Under the pieces are notes generated by a model that made no database searches, had not been told where the DNA came from, and saw only the letters and a program-made list of their open reading frames with translations. 64,000 bases of DNA, from the NCBI GenBank assembly GCA_019240115.1, contig JAFAYV010000052.1, positions 1-64,000 of the forward strand, in the 5' to 3' direction. This DNA is from Solirubrobacterales bacterium (GTDB lineage Bacteria; Actinomycetota; Thermoleophilia; Solirubrobacterales; Solirubrobacteraceae). How positions within the stretch are numbered: the stretch's first letter is position 1; each line of letters opens with the position of its first letter. Made by a program: the position numbers and the translations under genes. Shown piece after piece: positions 1 through 8,969 of the stretch.

Positions 1-144
1 CTCGGGAGTGATGAACTGCGCCGCCATCGTCAGATCGCCCTCGTTCTCCCGATCAGGATCGTCGCAGACGACCACCATCCGGCCCTGCCGAATGTCCTCC
101 AGCGCCTCCTCGATCGTCGCAAACGACGGCCGCGTGGAACTCAT
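1..144 (-). CDS. ribBA: 3,4-dihydroxy-2-butanone 4-phosphate synthase (RibB or RibBA), 5' part only
   Basis: Only the first 48 codons are inside the window. The residues [18 protein letters not shown] are the acidic substrate/Mg-binding signature of DHBP synthase, which converts ribulose 5-phosphate to the four-carbon precursor of riboflavin. The ATG at 144 overlaps the ribE stop (ATGA), so it is translationally coupled and third in the ribD-ribE-ribBA order. Whether a GTP cyclohydrolase II domain follows (RibBA) cannot be seen; actinobacteria usually have the fusion, so the symbol is by inference. Confidence 0.85.
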   Translation of the reverse strand, partial: MSSTRPSFATIEEALEDIRQGRMVVVCDDPDRENEGDLTMAAQFITPE

Positions 145-731
145 CGCGCCCCCGCCAACAATCGCTCGACGTACTTCGCCAACACATCGACCTCCAGATT
201 GACCCGCGTGCCGGGCGTCGCTCGGCCGAGGTTCGTCCGCGCGAGCGTCTCGGGGATGACCGAGACGGTAAACCATGCCTCGCCGCACTCCGCCACCGTC
301 AGCGAGACGCCGTCGACCGCGATCGAGCCCTTGACCACGACGTAGCGCATCAGCTTCGCCGGCGCTTTGATCGCCACCCGACGCGCGAACCCGTCGTCGA
401 CGACGTCGGTCAGCGTCCCGACGCCGTCGACGTGGCCCTGGACGACGTGGCCGCCGAGCCGGTCGGCGGCTCGCAACGGCAGCTCGAGGTTGACCGCGCC
501 GCCGGCCTGCACCTCGCGCAGCGAGCTGGCGCGCAGCGTCTCGTTCATGACCTCGGCCGCGAAGCCCGCGGTGCCGACACGCGTGGCGGTCAGGCAGACG
601 CCGTTGACCGCGATCGAGTCGCCGACCGCCAACTCGTCGGCGAGAGCCGAGTCGACCGCGAGCCGCACGCCGTCGGCGGTTGCCGCCACCTCGCGGATCT
701 CACCGAGGCTCTGGATCAGCCCGGTGAACAT
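141..731 (-). CDS. ribE: Riboflavin synthase, alpha subunit
   Basis: 196 residues, the usual size. It dismutates two molecules of 6,7-dimethyl-8-ribityllumazine to riboflavin. The start [10 protein letters not shown] is the classic family N-terminus. Two homologous lumazine-binding barrels follow, with NGVCLTAT in the first and DGVSLTV in the second. It sits 15 bp downstream of ribD and overlaps ribBA by 4 bp, consistent with one riboflavin operon. Also called ribC in some bacteria. Confidence 0.97.
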   Translation of the reverse strand: MFTGLIQSLGEIREVAATADGVRLAVDSALADELAVGDSIAVNGVCLTATRVGTAGFAAEVMNETLRASSLREVQAGGAVNLELPLRAADRLGGHVVQGHVDGVGTLTDVVDDGFARRVAIKAPAKLMRYVVVKGSIAVDGVSLTVAECGEAWFTVSVIPETLARTNLGRATPGTRVNLEVDVLAKYVERLLAGAR

Positions 732-746
732 GCCTCCACCGCGCCC

Positions 747-1892
747 CTACCACTCCCGCAGCCGGGCGGACACGAGCAGGTCGGAGTCGATCCGCTCGCA
801 GTCGAGGGTCAGCGTGCGCACCGCGGCGGCGATCGCGTCCGCGCCCTCGCCCTCGAGCGGGTCGCGAGCGGCTCGTCCGCCGAGGATGACCGGCGCCAGG
901 AACAGCCGGATCTCGTCGATCTCCTCCGCGTCGAGGAAGGCGCCGGCGAGTCGGGGCCCGCCCTCGAGGAGGATCGAGGCAATCCCGTGGTCGGCGAGCT
1001 GGTGCAGCGCGGAGACGACCCGCGCCGGCTCGTGCTCGCCGGTGGCGACGATGACGTCGACGCCGTGGATCTCGAGCGCGTCGGTCGCGGCGCGCGGCGC
1101 GGCCCGGGAGACGACGACGCTGAGCGGCATCTCGCGCGCATCGCGCACGAGCCGCGACTGCAGCGGGAGGCGCCCCAGCGAGTCGAACACGACCCGCCGC
1201 GGCTGGCGCGTCGGGTGGACGAGGGGGGCGGGATCCGGATCGCGGGCGGTCAGCTGCGGGTCGTCGGCGAGCGCGGTGCCGATGCCGACGGCCACCGCAT
1301 CGCACTCGGCGCGCCAGCGATGGACCCGGCGGCGGCTGGACTCGCTCGAGATCCACTTGGAGTCGCCACTCCGGGTCGCCACCTTGCCGTCGAGGCTCAT
1401 CGCCGACTTGAACAGCACCCACGGACGGCCGGTGCGTGCGCGCTTGCGAAACGGCTGGTTGAGCAGGCGGGCGCGGTCCGCCAGATCACCGTCGACGAGC
1501 ACGATCTCGATCCCGTCGTCGCGCAGGATCCCGAGGCCCCGACCGCTGGCGTGCGCCGACGGGTCGTCGGAGGCGACGACCACCCGGGGGATGCCGGCCG
1601 CGCGGATCGCCTCGGTGCACGGGGGCGTGCGACCGTGATGGCAGCACGGTTCGAGCGAGACGTAGAGGGTCGCTTCCGCGAGCGCGTGGTCGCCGGCGGC
1701 GCGGATCGCCGCGACCTCGGCATGAGGCCCTCCGAGCTCGGCGTGGAAGCCCTCCCCGAGCACGCGGGGGCCGTCGGCGAGCACCGCTCCGACCATCGGG
1801 TTGGGGCTGACCCGGCCGCGCCCCTGCTCGGCGATCTCGATGGCCCGGGCGACGTGGTGGCGATCGATGTCGGTAGGGGCAATCATCGTCAT
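747..1892 (-). CDS. ribD: Bifunctional pyrimidine deaminase / 5-amino-6-(5-phosphoribosylamino)uracil reductase
   Basis: 381 residues with two domains. The N-terminal cytidine-deaminase fold (about 10-150) has zinc ligands in HAE (57-59) and the PCC..PPC segment (about 82-92). The C-terminal dihydrofolate-reductase-like reductase has LLEGGPRLAGAFL. It performs the second and third steps of riboflavin synthesis. It is first of the rib genes, 43 bp after a membrane glycosyltransferase gene. There is no room for an FMN riboswitch in that spacer; a TATCCT box lies 4 nt before the first ATG and 10 nt before a second in-frame ATG at 1886. Confidence 0.97.
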   Translation of the reverse strand: MTMIAPTDIDRHHVARAIEIAEQGRGRVSPNPMVGAVLADGPRVLGEGFHAELGGPHAEVAAIRAAGDHALAEATLYVSLEPCCHHGRTPPCTEAIRAAGIPRVVVASDDPSAHASGRGLGILRDDGIEIVLVDGDLADRARLLNQPFRKRARTGRPWVLFKSAMSLDGKVATRSGDSKWISSESSRRRVHRWRAECDAVAVGIGTALADDPQLTARDPDPAPLVHPTRQPRRVVFDSLGRLPLQSRLVRDAREMPLSVVVSRAAPRAATDALEIHGVDVIVATGEHEPARVVSALHQLADHGIASILLEGGPRLAGAFLDAEEIDEIRLFLAPVILGGRAARDPLEGEGADAIAAAVRTLTLDCERIDSDLLVSARLREW

Positions 1893-1896
1893 GTGC

Positions 1897-1902
1897 AGGA
1901 TA
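1897..1902 (-). promoter_or_regulatory. Candidate -10 box (TATCCT) for the rib operon
   Basis: TATCCT on the minus strand, 4 nt before the first ribD ATG and 10 nt before the second. It is one of several TANNNT boxes close to start codons in this window. No convincing -35 element was seen. Confidence 0.3.
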
Positions 1903-1935
1903 TTGCCCGTCCGCCGTCCTCGCCGGACGCCGAGA

Positions 1936-3762
1936 TCAGCGGCTCGCGCAGCGTCCGCTGGTCAGCCGATAGACGCTCATCTCGGGCCCGGGACGCGCGT
2001 AGTGGCCCGGGTAGTAATCGATCGACCAGTCGAAGTTGAACGGGACCGCCCGGGAGCGGGCGGCGAACGGGGTCACCGAGTACTCGAGCCGAGCGTGATC
2101 GGCCAGCTGGGCGTAGTAGCCGATCGCGGCGGGCGCGATCCCCGGCTGCGCGAACGATCGCCCGGCCTGCAGCGAGCCGACCACGACCCAGCAGACGTCC
2201 GCCCTGGCGTACTCGTCGAGCAGCTCGGGACGCAGGGTGCGCTCGTACTGGTCGACCGGGACCAACCGGTGCTCGCCGGCGGGCAGCGGTCGGCCGTCGG
2301 CATCGACGTTGGTGACCGCGGTGTTCCAGGTGCGCCAGCGCGCGCCCGTCGACGTCGCGGGGTTCGCGCGCCCGATGTCCTGCGCCCAGTCCTCGGAGAC
2401 GACCGGCTCGACGACGATCTTGGCGCCGGCGGGCACGTGGTCGACCATCCAGGCCCGCGTCAGGTTGCGGGTGTCGGCGCGCGAGAGGATGACGTCGGAG
2501 TGCACCGCCGCGGCGACGCTCTGGCCCAGGACGATGACCGCCGCCGCCGCCACCGCGATCCCGACCGGGACCCGACGGCGGACGATCAGCCAGTGGACGA
2601 CCTCGACGATCGCATAGCCGGCGAGCAGCGAGACGATCTCGAACACCGGCAGCAGCCAGCGCGCGAAGAACCGCTGCTGGTCGCCCATGAAGATGATGAA
2701 CGCGATCGGTGCCGGGAGCAAGACGGCGGCGAGCGCCAGCCATCGCCGGACGAGCAGCAGCCCCGCCCCGCCCGCGGCGGCGATCGCCGGCACCCAGCCC
2801 AGCCCCCAGGTCAGCGTCCACAGGTAGTACGCGGTGCCGCTGGTGGTCGTCGTCCCGAGCTTGATCGGGTCCGCGCCACCGGCCAGGGACTGCTGGAGCG
2901 TCACGCCCGCGTGGAACGCCGAGTAGTCGAGCACCGAGTACGGGTTGGCGGCGACGAAGGCCAGCAGCGCGCAGGCGACGGCGCCGAGCACCCGGCGCAC
3001 CGACTGCAGCGGGGTGCCCGAGACCGCATCGCCGGCGAAGGCTCCGAGCAGGCAGACGATCGTGATCCCGCCGGTGTACTTCGTGGCGGCGCCGAGCCCG
3101 ATCCCGACGCCGGCGATCGCGTAGTCTCGCCACGACCCGTTGCGCACGATGCCGGCGACCCCGTAGAGCGCGAGGGCGACGGGCGCGAGCGTCGGGACGT
3201 CGTTGAGCGCGAGGTGGCTGTAGAAGATCGGCAGGAAGGCGAGGCCGAAGATCGCCGCGGCGACGAGCCCGGCGGTGCGCCCGAACAGCCGTCGGCCGGC
3301 GAGATAGGTCAGCCACACCGCCATGGTCCCCAGGACCGCCGCGACAACTCGGGCGACGACGAAGACCGTGGTCGGGTCGCTGACGAACAGGCGCCGGGTC
3401 GCGTCGGCCGAGCCGAACCACAGCTCGAAGACGATGTGCAGCAGATACGAGTAGGCGGGCGGGTTGAGAAAGTACTGCGGGTTGTAGTCGTGGCCGAAGT
3501 AGGCGATCGCCCGCGGGACGAAGTGGGTGGCCTCGTCGCTGTTGTAGCTGTAGGGCAGGCCCTGCTTGATCCCCCACAGGCGCAGCGCGAGCGTGATCGC
3601 CAGCAGCGCGACGAGCACGACGCGGTGCCGCCGCGCGGCGGTGACGAGCCCGGCGCCCGGCATGGCCGGGGCCCTCGTCCGGCGGCGCGACGGACGGGCC
3701 GGGCGCGTCGAGGGATCCGCCGGCGCGGCTACGGTTGACGGGGGCGTATCCATGTCGGTCAT
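1936..3762 (-). CDS. Polytopic GT-C / ArnT-PMT-like glycosyltransferase (GT39-like)
   Basis: 608 residues from the ATG at 3762 (MTDMDTPPST); a second ATG is 3 codons in. A basic N-terminal tail precedes about 9-11 membrane segments. The first periplasmic loop holds the acidic motif SYNSDEATH and is followed by YNPQYFLNPPAYSY, as in the ArnT/PMT (GT39, GT83) superfamily, which use polyprenyl-phosphate sugars outside the membrane. A soluble domain of about 150 residues ends the protein. It is divergent from a DPM-like GT2 that could make its lipid-linked donor. Acceptor unknown; the assignment to GT-C is firm, the exact family less so. Confidence 0.75.
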   Translation of the reverse strand: MTDMDTPPSTVAAPADPSTRPARPSRRRTRAPAMPGAGLVTAARRHRVVLVALLAITLALRLWGIKQGLPYSYNSDEATHFVPRAIAYFGHDYNPQYFLNPPAYSYLLHIVFELWFGSADATRRLFVSDPTTVFVVARVVAAVLGTMAVWLTYLAGRRLFGRTAGLVAAAIFGLAFLPIFYSHLALNDVPTLAPVALALYGVAGIVRNGSWRDYAIAGVGIGLGAATKYTGGITIVCLLGAFAGDAVSGTPLQSVRRVLGAVACALLAFVAANPYSVLDYSAFHAGVTLQQSLAGGADPIKLGTTTTSGTAYYLWTLTWGLGWVPAIAAAGGAGLLLVRRWLALAAVLLPAPIAFIIFMGDQQRFFARWLLPVFEIVSLLAGYAIVEVVHWLIVRRRVPVGIAVAAAAVIVLGQSVAAAVHSDVILSRADTRNLTRAWMVDHVPAGAKIVVEPVVSEDWAQDIGRANPATSTGARWRTWNTAVTNVDADGRPLPAGEHRLVPVDQYERTLRPELLDEYARADVCWVVVGSLQAGRSFAQPGIAPAAIGYYAQLADHARLEYSVTPFAARSRAVPFNFDWSIDYYPGHYARPGPEMSVYRLTSGRCASR

Positions 3763-3858
3763 CGAGTATCCCGCTACCGTTTGCGCCCACGCGCGTGCCC
3801 GGCGCCCCCGCCCCGCGCGTCGCCGCGCCGCAGCGCGGTCGCAACCACGGCCTGCCCG

Positions 3859-4893
3859 ATGAAGCTCATCATCCAGATCCCCTGTTTCAACGAGCAGGAC
3901 CAGCTGCCGGGAACGCTGGCGCGGCTGCCCCGCGCGATCGAGGGCTTTGAGACGGTGGAGTGGCTGATCGTCGACGATGGCTCCAGCGACGCCACGGTGC
4001 AGACCGCGCGGGCGCACGGCGTCGACCACGTCGTGCGCCTGACCAACCACAAGGGCCTGGCCGCGGCCTTCCAGGCCGGCCTCGACGCGGGACTCAAGCT
4101 CGGCGCCGACGTCATCGTCAACACCGACGCCGACAACCAGTACGAGGGCTCCGACATCCCCAAGCTCGTCGCCCCGATCCTCCGCGGCGAAGCCGACATG
4201 GTGGTCGGCGACCGCCGCGTCGACTCCAACGAGAACTTCTCGCGCGCCAAGCGGCGCCTGCAGCGTGTCGGCTCCTGGGTCGTGCGCCAGGCCTCCTCGA
4301 CCGAGATCCCCGACACGACCTCGGGCTTTCGCGCCTACAACCGCGAGGCCGCGCTGCAGATGCAGGCGGTGTCGAAGTTCACCTATACGCTGGAGACGAT
4401 CATCCAGGCCGGCAAGCTGCTCGTCGCCGTCGATCATGTCCCGATCCGGACGAACGCCAAGACCCGCGAGTCGCGCCTGTTCCCGTCGATGTGGGCCTAC
4501 ATCCGGCGCAACGCCCTGTCGATCTTCCGCATCTACTCCCAGTACGAGCCGCTGCGCGTGTTCTGGGGCGGCGCGGTCATCATGGGGCTGCTCGCGCTCG
4601 CGGTGTTCGTCCGCTTTCTCGTGTTCTTCATCGCCAGCCCGCACGACGCCGCCCGCGGCCACATCCAGTCGCTGATCGCCGGCGCGGTGCTGTTCAACGC
4701 CGCCATGCTCCTCGGCGCGCTCGGCGTGATCGGCGACCTGCTCGCCGCGCAGCGGACGCTGTCGCAGCGGACCTTCGAGCGGGTCAGGCGGATCGAGCTT
4801 CAGCTCGGGATCGAGCCTTCGCACTACGAGCCCGGCGCCGCCCGGGACGACGACGCCGCGGGCCGCGACGACCGCGAGGCGCTCGAGGTATGA
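3859..4893 (+). CDS. GT2 family glycosyltransferase, dolichyl-phosphate mannose synthase-like, membrane anchored
   Basis: 344 residues. The start MKLIIQIPCFNEQ is chosen because it begins the GT2 fold; an upstream in-frame TTG (3781) would add a Pro/Arg-rich tail. Nucleotide-binding VDDGSSD and the metal-binding NTDADNQY are present. Two C-terminal membrane helices (about 235-260 and 285-310) resemble DPM/GtrB enzymes that load a sugar on polyprenyl phosphate. It is first of a plus-strand run with a methyltransferase (4-bp overlap) and a flippase, and divergent from a GT-C protein. Confidence 0.85.
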   Translation: MKLIIQIPCFNEQDQLPGTLARLPRAIEGFETVEWLIVDDGSSDATVQTARAHGVDHVVRLTNHKGLAAAFQAGLDAGLKLGADVIVNTDADNQYEGSDIPKLVAPILRGEADMVVGDRRVDSNENFSRAKRRLQRVGSWVVRQASSTEIPDTTSGFRAYNREAALQMQAVSKFTYTLETIIQAGKLLVAVDHVPIRTNAKTRESRLFPSMWAYIRRNALSIFRIYSQYEPLRVFWGGAVIMGLLALAVFVRFLVFFIASPHDAARGHIQSLIAGAVLFNAAMLLGALGVIGDLLAAQRTLSQRTFERVRRIELQLGIEPSHYEPGAARDDDAAGRDDREALEV

Positions 4894-5510
4894 CCGCCGC
4901 CGGGATCCCGACGGGGAACACGTTCGACAAGTACGGATCCGCGAACCCGGTCGTGCGCCGGCTGATGACCGGCTTTCAGCGCGCGCTCGACGAGCTGCTC
5001 GGCGCCGCCGCGCCGGAGTCGGTGCTCGATGTCGGCTGCGGCGAGGGCGTGCTGACCGCTCAGTGGGCGCAGCGCCTGGCCCCGGGCCGGATCGTCGGCG
5101 TCGATCTCGATGATCGAAAGCTCGCGGGCGAGTGGGCGCAGCGCGGCGAGGCCGCGAACCTCGAGTTCCGGGTGATGTCGGTCGACGCCCTGCAGTTCGA
5201 CGATCGCGAGTTCGACCTCGTGGCGGCGACCGAGGTGCTCGAGCACGTCGACGACCCCGGACGCGCGGTCGCGGAGATGGCGCGGGTGGCGCGGCGCTGG
5301 CTGCTCGTCTCGGTGCCCCGCGAGCCCCTGTGGCGGGCGCTCAACCTCGCGCGCGGCGCCTACGTCCGCGAGCTCGGCAACACCCCGGGGCACCTGCACC
5401 ACTGGAGCCGTCGCGGCTTCCAGGAGCTGCTGGGGCGCCACGGCGACGTCGTGCGAGCGCGCTCTCCGTTCCCGTGGACGATGCTGCTCGTGCGGGTGGG
5501 CGACGGGTGA
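4890..5510 (+). CDS. Class I SAM-dependent methyltransferase
   Basis: 206 residues. Motif I VLDVGCGEG, the acidic GVDLDD at the end of strand 2, and the post-I/II region EFDLVAATEVLEHVDD define a class I Rossmann methyltransferase of the Methyltransf_11/UbiE-like type. The ATG overlaps the preceding GT2 stop by ATGA, so they are co-translated; a glycan or lipid-carrier substrate is inferred from context only. Confidence 0.85.
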   Translation: MTAAGIPTGNTFDKYGSANPVVRRLMTGFQRALDELLGAAAPESVLDVGCGEGVLTAQWAQRLAPGRIVGVDLDDRKLAGEWAQRGEAANLEFRVMSVDALQFDDREFDLVAATEVLEHVDDPGRAVAEMARVARRWLLVSVPREPLWRALNLARGAYVRELGNTPGHLHHWSRRGFQELLGRHGDVVRARSPFPWTMLLVRVGDG

Positions 5511-5514
5511 GCCG

Positions 5515-6930
5515 ATGAGCACCGCGCCGGTCGCGCCCCCCGAACCGGGGTCGCAGCCGCCGCCGGAGAAGACCCCGTCGTTCGGCTCCGGGGCGCGGGT
5601 GCTCTCGGTCGGGATCGCCTCCACCGGCATCTTCACCTTCGCCTATCTGGCCACCTCGAGCCACGTCCTGAGCCGGCGCGACTACGGGCTCATCTCGCTC
5701 TGCTGGGCGATCATGTTCGTGATCCTGTCGGTGATCTACCGGCCGATCGAGCAGCTGCTCTCGCGCACGATCGCCGACCGGCGCGCACGCGGCCTGCACG
5801 GTCATCCGCTTCGGGTGCCGGCGTCGATCCAGCTCGGCTTCGCGGCCCTGTTCGTCGCCGTCGCCGTGCTCGAGCGTCACGCGATCCGGTACGGGATGTT
5901 CGGCGGCTCGGCGGCGCTGTACTGGATCCTCGTCGTCGGGGTCATCGCCTACGCCGGCAGCTACTTCGCCCGCGGCTGGCTCGCCGGGCACCAGTACTTC
6001 GCGCTCTACGGCGGGCTCGTGTTCCTCGAGTCCACCTCACGGTTCCTGTTCCCGCTCGCGGTGGCGATCGGGATCGGCTCGGGCCTCGGCACCGTCGGGC
6101 TGGGGATGGCGGTGGCGCCGTTCGCCTCCCTGTCGGTGATGCCGTTCGCGATCGCGCGGATCCGGCGCGCGCTGCCCTCGGCGACGAGCGAGATCCCGGT
6201 CGTCGACGCCGCCGCCGAGGGGCCGGCGCACGCCCAGCTCGAGCAGGCCAGCGCCGACCTGTCGCTGCGCCACGGCACCGGCTTCGCGGTCTCGGTGGTC
6301 GGGATCATGCTCTCCGAGCAGGCGCTGATGAACGCCGGCGTGCTGATCGTCGCCGCTCGCGCCGGCGCCCACGATCTCAACAGCGGCCTGACCGGATTCG
6401 TGTTCAACGTGATGCTGATCGTCCGGGCGCCCCTCCAGCTCTTCCAGGCGATCCAGACGTCGATCCTCCCCCACCTCGCCGGGCTGCAGGCGCGCGAGAG
6501 CGCCGCCGAGTTCCGCCGCGCGATCCGGACAACGGTGCTCGTCATCGCCGGCTTCGGGCTCGCCGTCGCGCTCGGCCTGCTGGCGATCGGGCCGCCGGTG
6601 ATGGCTCTCCTGCTCGGTGACAAGGGCTTTGATTACGGCCGTGTCGGGCTGGCCCTCGTCGGCCTCGGGATGGGCCTGCATCTCGTGTGCGGGACGCTGA
6701 ACCAGGCGGCGCTCGCGCGGGGCCGGGCGCCCGCGGCGGCGGCGGCGTGGCTGCTCGCCGCGACGCTGTTCGTCGCCTTCCAGATCGCCGGGGTGATCGC
6801 CTCGGAGGTCACGCGCGTCGAGGTGGGCTACTTCGGGGCGACCGCCGTGCTCTGCGCGATGCTCGTCGGGGTCTACCGGCGAGGCGGGGCGACGGCACCG
6901 GCGGTGGCGGCGGCCTCCGGCCCGGCCTGA
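5515..6930 (+). CDS. Polysaccharide flippase-like membrane protein (MOP/Wzx superfamily)
   Basis: 471 residues, about 12 predicted membrane helices, with the early SHVLSRRDYGLISLCWAIMF resembling the first helices of Wzx/polysaccharide-synt proteins. A hydrophilic central loop (about 215-245) splits the protein into two halves. It begins 4 bp after the methyltransferase stop and ends a glycan-assembly run. Role inferred: moving a lipid-linked saccharide outward. No substrate can be read. Confidence 0.7.
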   Translation: MSTAPVAPPEPGSQPPPEKTPSFGSGARVLSVGIASTGIFTFAYLATSSHVLSRRDYGLISLCWAIMFVILSVIYRPIEQLLSRTIADRRARGLHGHPLRVPASIQLGFAALFVAVAVLERHAIRYGMFGGSAALYWILVVGVIAYAGSYFARGWLAGHQYFALYGGLVFLESTSRFLFPLAVAIGIGSGLGTVGLGMAVAPFASLSVMPFAIARIRRALPSATSEIPVVDAAAEGPAHAQLEQASADLSLRHGTGFAVSVVGIMLSEQALMNAGVLIVAARAGAHDLNSGLTGFVFNVMLIVRAPLQLFQAIQTSILPHLAGLQARESAAEFRRAIRTTVLVIAGFGLAVALGLLAIGPPVMALLLGDKGFDYGRVGLALVGLGMGLHLVCGTLNQAALARGRAPAAAAAWLLAATLFVAFQIAGVIASEVTRVEVGYFGATAVLCAMLVGVYRRGGATAPAVAAASGPA

Positions 6931-6939
6931 GCCAGCCGC

Positions 6940-6957
6940 TCGTCCCGCCCGGGACGA
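6940..6957. terminator. Hairpin between convergent genes
   Basis: Seven-base perfect stem tCGTCCC / GGGACGa with a 4-nt GCCC loop, between the flippase stop and the DyP stop. There is no T-tract, so it is a weak bidirectional terminator candidate. Just after it, TGTCCGTCCATA occurs twice (6981-6992 and 6994-7005). Confidence 0.35.
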
Positions 6958-7021
6958 CCGAGCACAGACAATTCGGACGATGTCCGTCCATAGTGTCCGT
7001 CCATATGGCCTGAGCAAGGGC

Positions 7022-8062
7022 TCAGGAGGTAGGTGATTCGTCTCCAGAGCCCTTCAAGCTCCCGATCCCCAGCGAACCGTCGCCCGATGCAGGCGTATCC
7101 TCCTCGGCGCTGGGTATCGCGGCGGCCGCTGGGGCGGGCGGGTCGTCGAGGAAGTCGTTCGTGGGAACGAAGAAGAGATTGCCGGTGACCGCGGTGGAGA
7201 AGTCGAGGATCCGGTCGTAGATGCCCGGCGGCTTGCCGATGAACATGTTCTCGAGCATCTGCTCGATCACCTCCGGGGTGCGGACGTAGCCGATGAAGTA
7301 GGTGCCGAACTCCTGCGCGCCGACGCGGCCGAACGGCATGTTGAAACGCATGATCTGGTGCTGGTCGCCGTTCTCGTCGACGATTGTGTTCAGCGTGAGG
7401 TGCGCGTTCGCGGCTTTCTCGGCGTCGGGGAACTCGACGTCGTTGAGCTTCGTCCGGCCGAAGGCTCGCTCCTGCTCCTCGACGGTCAGGCCGTTCCAGC
7501 CCGCGAGATCGTGGAGATACTTCTGGGGGACGACGTAGCTGCCGCCGGCGAACTCGGGGTCCTCGTCGCCGATCAGCACCTGGGCGGGCGCCGCCGGCCA
7601 GTCGGGGTTCTCGGTGCCGTCGACGAACCCGAGCAGGTCGCGCTCGTCGAACGACCTGAAGCCGTGCACCTCGTCGACAACCCGCGCGTACGGATCGAGT
7701 CGATCGGTGAGCAGTTGCGCGAGCTCGAAGCACAGGTCGAGGCGATCGGCCCGGAGGTGGAAGAACAGGTCGCCGGGCGTTGCGGGCGCGTGGTGCCGGG
7801 AGCCGTTCAGCTCGCGAAACGGGTGAAGTCCGGCCGGGCGCGGCCGGCCGAACAGCCGATCCCATACCGCGGCGCCGACGCCGACCACACAGGTCAGTCC
7901 GGCCTCCGGGATCCGGAACCCCACCGAGCGCCTGAGTCCGTTGATTGCCGACAGCACGTCGCGGACATCATCCTCGGCCCCGTCATGAATGGTGAGCGTG
8001 AGGAACATCGCCGCCGACGTAGTCGGGGTCAGAATCGCCTGCGGCTCGGCGGCCGCCATCAT
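7022..8062 (-). CDS. Dye-decolorizing heme peroxidase (DyP type) with encapsulin cargo-loading peptide
   Basis: 346 residues. The DyP signature GFVDGTENP (145-153) supplies the catalytic Asp148; the likely proximal heme His is H221 and the distal Arg R239 (IMRFNMPFG). The last 19 residues are DGSLGIGSLKGSGDESPTS: after a Pro/Ala-rich linker, SLGIGSLKG matches the known C-terminal peptide that directs DyP into encapsulin nanocompartments. No encapsulin shell gene is adjacent on either side; neighbours are a convergent flippase and rpe. GGAGG is 4 nt before a second ATG (8059), so the true start may be one codon later. Confidence 0.95.
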   Translation of the reverse strand: MMAAAEPQAILTPTTSAAMFLTLTIHDGAEDDVRDVLSAINGLRRSVGFRIPEAGLTCVVGVGAAVWDRLFGRPRPAGLHPFRELNGSRHHAPATPGDLFFHLRADRLDLCFELAQLLTDRLDPYARVVDEVHGFRSFDERDLLGFVDGTENPDWPAAPAQVLIGDEDPEFAGGSYVVPQKYLHDLAGWNGLTVEEQERAFGRTKLNDVEFPDAEKAANAHLTLNTIVDENGDQHQIMRFNMPFGRVGAQEFGTYFIGYVRTPEVIEQMLENMFIGKPPGIYDRILDFSTAVTGNLFFVPTNDFLDDPPAPAAAAIPSAEEDTPASGDGSLGIGSLKGSGDESPTS

Positions 8063-8219
8063 GCCTCCATGTTCGGGAGCGCGCCAACCCTAGCGCTCCC
8101 TGGTGCCGCGGGAAGGATCCGCGTGCTCGGTCGCGCCCTGATCCGGCGGCCGTGGCGGGTACCCGCGTAGCGCGCCCCCACCAGCAGGCCGAGCGCAATC
8201 CTCAACGTATCGGTACGTG

Positions 8220-8256
8220 GCGGTGGCGGCGGCGGCGGTGGCGGTGGCGGTGGCCT
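8220..8256. repeat. CGGTGG/GGCGGC simple repeat
   Basis: Low-complexity run of GGTGGC and GGCGGC units in the 192-bp gap between rpe (stop at 8255) and DyP. Nothing else is recognisable in that gap. Likely slippage product at the 3' end of rpe. Confidence 0.6.
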
Positions 8257-8950
8257 AAGCCGCGCCCGCGGCCGACGCGATGCTGCGATAGGTGCCCGCC
8301 GGGTCGTCGGACCCGAACACCGCGGAACCGGTCACGAGCATGTTCGCGCCCGCCTGCACGATCGGTCCGGCGGTCTCGTCGTGGATGCCCCCGTCGACCT
8401 CGAGGCCGACGTGATCGGGCAGCAGCGCGCGGAGCCGGGCAACCTTGGCGAACGAGTGCGGGATGAACGACTGGGCTCCCCAGCCGGGGTTGACCGTCAT
8501 GCACAGGGCCATGTCGAGCGCGCCGTCGGCGACGTCGGCGAGGGCCTCGATCGGCGTCGCGGGGCAGAGCGCCGCCGAGGCGGCGCAGCCGGCGTCGCGG
8601 ATCGCCGCCAGCGCGTAGTGGACGTGCGGAGTCGCCTCGACGTGGATCGTGATCGAGTCGGCGCCCGCGCCGGCGATGTCGGCGATGTGGCGTTCGGGAC
8701 GGTCGACCATCATGTGGACGTCGATGATCGCGCCGGCGTCGTGGACGACATCGGCGAGCGCGGAGACGACGACCGCCCCAAAGGTGATCGGCGGCACGAA
8801 GTGGCCGTCCATGACGTCGACGTGGATGACCCGCGCGCCCGCGTCGAGCACCTCCTGGACGTGCGAGCCGAGCCGCGCGAAGTCCGCGGACAGGATCGAG
8901 GGCGCGACGCGCCGCTGCGTCAGCGAGACCGTCCCGGGGCCCTCCGCCAT
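8255..8950 (-). CDS. rpe: Ribulose-phosphate 3-epimerase
   Basis: 231 residues. It interconverts ribulose 5-phosphate and xylulose 5-phosphate in the pentose phosphate pathway. APSILSADFARLG, VDVMDGHFVPPITFG (metal His and Asp), HMMV, MTVNPGWGAQSF and LEVDGGI are the ordered TIM-barrel active-site motifs. It is followed closely upstream by a zinc-ribbon gene and then rsmB/fmt on the same strand, the common fmt-rsmB-rpe order. Confidence 0.97.
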   Translation of the reverse strand: MAEGPGTVSLTQRRVAPSILSADFARLGSHVQEVLDAGARVIHVDVMDGHFVPPITFGAVVVSALADVVHDAGAIIDVHMMVDRPERHIADIAGAGADSITIHVEATPHVHYALAAIRDAGCAASAALCPATPIEALADVADGALDMALCMTVNPGWGAQSFIPHSFAKVARLRALLPDHVGLEVDGGIHDETAGPIVQAGANMLVTGSAVFGSDDPAGTYRSIASAAGAA

Positions 8951-8969
8951 CAGGCCGCCGTGACGAGGC

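Noticed and set aside
1893-1935. FMN riboswitch before ribD
   Set aside because: The spacer is 43 bp, far too short for the conserved element.
1801-3738. Long plus-strand open frame opposite the GT-C gene and ribD
   Set aside because: Low-complexity Arg/Asp/Gly translation, no motif, antisense to a clear membrane protein.
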